NCBI GenBank assembly: GCA_009782285.1
Contig: WRJK01000019.1
Location: forward strand, 1 to 36,975
DNA: 36,975 nucleotides
Direction of reading: 5' to 3'
From: Clostridiales bacterium
GTDB lineage: Bacteria; Bacillota; Clostridia; Peptostreptococcales; Anaerovoracaceae
Positions 34,701-36,975 of this stretch are shown here, one piece after another (the first letter of the stretch is position 1; each line of letters starts with the position of its first letter). A program made the translations under genes and the position numbers. The notes below the pieces were generated by a model that was not told the DNA's origin, made no database searches, and was given only the letters and a program-made list of their open reading frames with translations.

Positions 34701-35356
34701 AAGACGTAAAGAAGTTCTTCGAGAACCAGCGTACAATCTTCGACAAGGCGCTTAACATGCTCGACATATATGAAGGAAACCGTGCTTACGTACTTGATGC
34801 CGAAACAATAGGGCTGGTCGACGCCATTGAGAAAATCACACGTTCAAAGGAGCCCTACTCCGAAATACACAAGCTGCCCGAACTCACAGAAATGTTCATG
34901 CTTCGCTTTGTCGACCTGCTCGACGACGAATGCAAGCCCATCCGGGCAAACATAGAAGCAGACTACGAGGCTGTAAAAAGCGATCTGAGCAAGCGGCCTT
35001 TTGAGAAGAAATTCACTGAAAGCGCACGCTACGCCTTCAGTGCGCTGCTTGACAAGCTTTCCCACACCAACAACATCGTCGAGGCCCACGGGCTTCAGGC
35101 TACAAGCGACCGCGTGAAACAGCAGCTTATCCAGAGCTTCAACGACGAGGAAGCCCTGCGCTTCGCAGAATCCGCAAGTGCCGATGCCGGCAAACCTGCG
35201 CCCAGCGTCCGCAAAATGAAGACAGTGAGCATGAAATCATTGCTTGGCAGAACGTGTAACATATCAAACACTGACGACATAGACCGCCTGCTCAGCGAAT
35301 TGCGAAAGAAGCTTGAAGCGCAGATTGAAGAGGATACGACGATACAGCTAGTGTGA
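31775..35356 (+). CDS. brxC: BREX system P-loop ATPase BrxC
   Basis: The 1193-residue protein has the expected length for BrxC. Walker A is GFFGSGKS (70-77) within GVWISGFFGSGKSHFLKIL, and the Walker B-like VVFLCDE ends at D266-E267, with a following TGQED segment that could be a sensor. The N-terminus KIKGMFQKDIGRPIQGVVKI and long helical C-terminal half are typical. BrxC is a large ATPase of the AAA+/ORC type required for phage defence. GGGAGG precedes ATG 31775. A terminator-like hairpin and a new promoter follow it, so the next gene is not simply part of this transcript. Confidence 0.94.
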   Translation: MKIKGMFQKDIGRPIQGVVKIGQDSVDTITVELDEYVVTKELNRHFDKFFAGYRRGTQHRTDKMGVWISGFFGSGKSHFLKILSYLLGDNVYDGAKAIDFFSSKIEGSRIMADMQTAAGTNADVILFNIDAEADSDSKANKDPIVKVFMKVFNKMQGFCSTMPWIADLERQMEKDGKYDAFRARFKELAGSDWEYARNDFYFEQDNVVNALSDATKMSIDAALAWYNKAEEHYALDINSFARKVREYIEAKEQKTGKKHFVVFLCDEVGQYVGSSGALMLNLQNIVEGLGNECGGQAWVICTGQEDIDSLTNVNRDAFSKIIGRFDTRLSLSSANVDEVIKKRLLAKTETAAEMLRLVYSEKEAVLKNLITFSQDTPEKRLYDSAGDFADIYPFVPYQFNLLQAVFNGIRTHGASGKHLSEGERSLLSAFQEAAMQYSNSADSILIPFEAFYPTVETFLDHNIRKVILDAEDSAHRGGALRTYDVEVLKVLFMVKYIPNVLPANLENITTVMLQYIDEDKIEAKKKVDASLRRLEEQKLIIKNGDQFIFLTNEEQDINREIREIRIDQSEIVDKVGSEIFSVLFGVNKKFRYSERHDFGFNTIIDDRPLGAQKEEIGLRVITPVYAHGGADDMEMKGMSLRERNVIACLPPDTGFLDEMEQSLQIETFIRRNSGRAASDTIEDIKTTKIREGKQRAMRCRDLIAEALKKAALYVNGNRLGIKEKPPEQRINDAFRTLVESIYTKQNYINQPYPTVDSLRAVLAEKDSQLIIDGTEQALPNHLALTEMIEVIERIHFKNLPATMRSLSEQFGKIPYGWKDMDIAGTILTLLKKQKIRFEMNGENITADDVNAINYVTKREYLDRLVVKWRDIVNPALIANAKDIAKEVFCRSDIPSDEDGLMSRIKGFAAAELSGNNDSIKDLLHEYSNSKRYPGRSVLESGKKLLEQIEKTKETRAFYEYLHNEKEAMLDYAEDVQDVKKFFENQRTIFDKALNMLDIYEGNRAYVLDAETIGLVDAIEKITRSKEPYSEIHKLPELTEMFMLRFVDLLDDECKPIRANIEADYEAVKSDLSKRPFEKKFTESARYAFSALLDKLSHTNNIVEAHGLQATSDRVKQQLIQSFNDEEALRFAESASADAGKPAPSVRKMKTVSMKSLLGRTCNISNTDDIDRLLSELRKKLEAQIEEDTTIQLV

Positions 35357-35359
35357 GCT

Positions 35360-35379
35360 GCAACCCGCAACTTGGCTAC
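35360..35379 (+). repeat. Left copy of sequence flanking the BREX cargo gene
   Basis: GCAACCCGCAACTTGGCTAC just after the brxC stop closely resembles 36947-36975 beyond the cargo gene, which has the same GCAACCCGCAAC, an extra CCACAAC, and TTGGGTA. The pair brackets the cargo transcription unit. Confidence 0.55.
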
Positions 35380-35389
35380 ATAACATAAT

Positions 35390-35416
35390 AAAACCGTCGC
35401 GAACTATCGCAGTTTT
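35390..35416. terminator. Terminator-like hairpin after brxC
   Basis: AAAAC (35390-35394) pairs with GTTTT (35412-35416), and GCGA pairs with TCGC around an ACTA loop, with a small asymmetric internal loop. The A-rich and T-rich arms would work in either direction. The stem is moderately weak. Confidence 0.5.
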
Positions 35417-35417
35417 A

Positions 35418-35446
35418 TTGACGGAGCAATATATAAATGATAGAAT
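35418..35446 (+). promoter_or_regulatory. Separate promoter of the BREX cargo gene
   Basis: TTGACG (35418-35423) and TAGAAT (35441-35446) are 17 bases apart, about 30 bases before the ATG at 35478, which has an AGAGGTG ribosome site. The gene therefore has its own promoter inside the BREX locus. Confidence 0.65.
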
Positions 35447-35477
35447 AAAGCAACAATCAAATTAGAGGTGTATTTAT

Positions 35478-36809
35478 ATGGCAACGATTGTCTCGGGAGA
35501 GTTGTTAAAAAATAAAATAAAGAATTCCGAACTGATTGAGCAAGGGAAAGAAGAGAACTGCAGGGGTTTGAAATACGATGTGGTCTTTAGCGGAAGATAC
35601 CTAAAAGCTAAAATTGGCGGTCCTGCAGAATACAATGAAATCCCGATTGACAAACGAAAAGACATGGCAGTGATAAGGCCCGGCGAGGTGATTTTTGTAA
35701 TTACGGAAGAAATATTCAATCTGCCGCTAAACTATTTCGCACAATTAACGCCAAAGCGGAGCATGGGCGAATTAGGGATTAATGTTAACGGAGCGTTGTT
35801 TGTTGACCCCGGATACTATGGGCGGTTGGTTTTCGGGCTTTATAATTTTTCATCTGAGAATTTCCCCTTGCAGCCAAGGAAAACGTTTGCCTCAGCTGTA
35901 ATTTATGAGCTTGATGCACAGGAAAAATTTGACTATGACTCTGGAAGAGAGCCAAAACAAATTTTGGATTTTTCGCCAGATTTGATAAATACAATATCAA
36001 AATGCGAACCCATTGGAATAACTGAATTGTCAAAGGTCGTCCAAGAAGCCCTAAAAGACATCGATACTCTCAAGCAAAAAGCAAATACCACTGACAATTG
36101 GAAAAAGGATGTTGAACGGCTGATTGAAAACACATCAATGGAAAACCGTCAAACCTCTCTTAATCTCGCCGAAACTCAAAGAATTCTTAGCAATATGACG
36201 AAAAACCTTGAAGCTGAAACAAAAACTAGGGAAGCCGCCATGCTCGAATTCGAAAAGAAAACGGATGCCGAAATTAAAGCCAGGGAAGCCGCCATGCTTG
36301 AAATCGACAAGAAAACGGATGCCGAAATTAAAGCCAGGGAAGCCGCCATACTCGAAATTGACAGGAAAACGGATGCCGAAATTAAAGCCAGGGAAGCCGC
36401 CATGCTTGAAATCGACAAGAAAACGGATGCCGAAATTAAAGCCAGGGAAGCCGCCATGCTTGAAATCGACAAGAAAACGGATGCCGAAATTAAAGCCAGG
36501 GAAGCCGCCATGCTCGAATTCGAAAAGAAAACGGATGCCGAAATTAAGGCCAGGGAAGCCGCCATGCTCGAATTCGAAAAGAAAGCGGATGCCGAAATTA
36601 AGGCCAGGGAAGCCGCCATACTCGAAATCGACAGGAAAATGGAAGCCGAGGCTAAAACTAGGGAATATGATGCATTAGAAATTAGTAAAAAAGTCGACAG
36701 AAAAATGATCACACTCCAAACGCTGGGTTATGTTGTTACAACTATCATCGTTGGCGGGGGTGGAACGCTGCTCATTGGCTGGCTGACGGGGCTGATTCAC
36801 TTTAATTGA
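35478..36809 (+). CDS. dCTP deaminase/dUTPase-fold protein fused to 18-residue helical repeats and a membrane segment
   Basis: The 443-residue protein has three parts. Residues 1-150 follow the trimeric dCTP deaminase/dUTPase fold (IRPGEVIFVITEEIFNLP, TPKRSMGELG, VDPGYYGRLVFGLYN, FPLQPRKTFASAVIYEL). Compared from memory with E. coli Dcd (IDPGWSGCIVLEFYN), the catalytic Glu138 is replaced by Gly120, Arg126 by Phe, and the RSSLARLG loop is shorter, with Glu at the Arg115 position. Deamination is therefore unlikely. Asp110, equivalent to the dUTPase water-activating Asp, is kept. A helical linker leads to nine 18-residue repeats (residues 244-405) and a glycine-rich membrane segment (about 415-440). 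dCTP deaminases and dUTP-linked enzymes are known in phage defence. The gene's position in BREX suggests a defence cargo, perhaps a nucleotide sensor with a membrane effector end. Confidence 0.85.
   Translation: MATIVSGELLKNKIKNSELIEQGKEENCRGLKYDVVFSGRYLKAKIGGPAEYNEIPIDKRKDMAVIRPGEVIFVITEEIFNLPLNYFAQLTPKRSMGELGINVNGALFVDPGYYGRLVFGLYNFSSENFPLQPRKTFASAVIYELDAQEKFDYDSGREPKQILDFSPDLINTISKCEPIGITELSKVVQEALKDIDTLKQKANTTDNWKKDVERLIENTSMENRQTSLNLAETQRILSNMTKNLEAETKTREAAMLEFEKKTDAEIKAREAAMLEIDKKTDAEIKAREAAILEIDRKTDAEIKAREAAMLEIDKKTDAEIKAREAAMLEIDKKTDAEIKAREAAMLEFEKKTDAEIKAREAAMLEFEKKADAEIKAREAAILEIDRKMEAEAKTREYDALEISKKVDRKMITLQTLGYVVTTIIVGGGGTLLIGWLTGLIHFN
36207..36692 (+). repeat. Nine tandem 54-bp units (18-residue coiled-coil repeat)
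   Basis: Nine units of 54 bp encode variants of TDAEIKAREAAMLEIDKK. Units 2-8 are nearly identical at DNA level, and the first and last are diverged. Variation alternates between LEIDKK, LEIDRK and LEFEKK endings. An 18-residue period equals 11+7, the spacing of a hendecad-heptad coiled coil with little supercoil. The other frames of the array also lack stops as a by-product of the repeat. Confidence 0.92.
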
Positions 36810-36890
36810 AGATGCGCTATCATACGAATTGACATCGATATCCTTTAGTGGGTATGCGCTTAGGCGCATGCTCGTCAATATTAAAATGGG

Positions 36891-36912
36891 AGCCGCCTTC
36901 GGGTGGCTTTCG
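36891..36912 (+). terminator. Terminator-like hairpin after the cargo gene
   Basis: AGCCGCC pairs with GGTGGCT around a TTCG tetraloop and is followed by a short T-containing run. A second perfect hairpin, ATGCGC/GCGCAT, lies at 36854-36869. Together with the hairpin after brxC, this makes the cargo gene a closed transcription unit. Confidence 0.6.
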
Positions 36913-36946
36913 CTGTTCAGCAAGTCGTTATTGCGATCTTTTTCAT

Positions 36947-36975
36947 CCGCAACCCGCAACCCACAACTTGGGTAT
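36947..36975 (+). repeat. Right copy of sequence flanking the BREX cargo gene
   Basis: CCGCAACCCGCAACCCACAA followed by CTTGGGTAT lies at the window edge and matches the sequence after brxC (35360-35379), apart from an internal extra CCACAAC. It may be a site of recombination or of insertion of the cargo gene. Confidence 0.55.

Noticed and set aside
36207-36692. Could the regular repeats be a CRISPR array?
   Set aside because: The units are contiguous with no unique spacers and are in frame inside a protein.
36176-36712. Long open frames on the minus strand and in the second plus frame across the 54-bp repeats
   Set aside because: They are by-products of a stop-free repeat unit. They give low-complexity sequence (SSMAASLALISASVF and PKLKPGKPPC types) without starts or ribosome sites.
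35478-36809. Calling the BREX cargo simply an active dCTP deaminase
   Set aside because: The Glu and Arg needed for deamination appear replaced (Gly120, Phe108), and the protein has a stalk and membrane segment not found in housekeeping Dcd.

Overview
The window looks like a chromosomal segment of a Gram-positive Firmicute, most likely of the Clostridia. The signs are strong AGGAGG-type ribosome binding sites, TTGACA/TATAAT promoters with 17-base spacers, a Gram-positive LexA box, an M-box magnesium riboswitch, a sortase-anchored surface protein, a dockerin-bearing glycosidase and an S-layer-type protein. No rRNA, tRNA, transposase or CRISPR array was seen. The taxonomic placement is inference.

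Bases 1-16500 are mainly cell-surface and secreted proteins. A minus-strand RCC1/InlB-repeat protein runs off the left edge. An SOS cassette (Y-family polymerase, small unknown protein, SRAP/YedK-type protein) sits behind a promoter with a LexA box in its spacer. A 2180-residue thioester/Cna-B adhesin with an IPKTG anchor converges on a 1278-residue GH-D-like glycosidase carrying cohesin-like and dockerin domains. The two minus-strand secreted genes share a conserved leader element.

Bases 16600-21500 hold housekeeping and stress genes: an M20 peptidase, an endonuclease III-related glycosylase with a small overlapping partner, and a MarR regulator overlapping a CPA1-type Na+/H+ antiporter behind three CGGTACC operator-like sites.

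Bases 21500-24060 contain a TfoX C-terminal-domain gene, a 441-residue helical protein and several broken genes: a tRNase-toxin-like gene with an internal deletion, a collapsed copy of the TfoX gene and a WG-repeat end. With two more fragments near 3 kb and 5.8 kb, the window has at least five gene remnants.

Bases 24060-30490 carry an S-layer-homology-like protein with a 1110-bp internal duplication, then an M-box riboswitch, terminator and mgtA-type Mg2+ P-type ATPase.

Bases 30490-36975 are the start of a BREX phage-defence locus (brxA, brxB, brxC). Where pglX would be expected there is a separately transcribed gene for an unusual protein. It has a dCTP deaminase/dUTPase-like fold that appears to lack the deaminase catalytic residues, nine near-perfect 18-residue helical repeats and a C-terminal membrane segment. 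Similar short sequences flank it. This is the best candidate for an undescribed system: a membrane-tethered nucleotide-sensing (or dUTPase-like) cargo module inside BREX. The rest of BREX (pglX, pglZ, brxL) would lie beyond the right edge.
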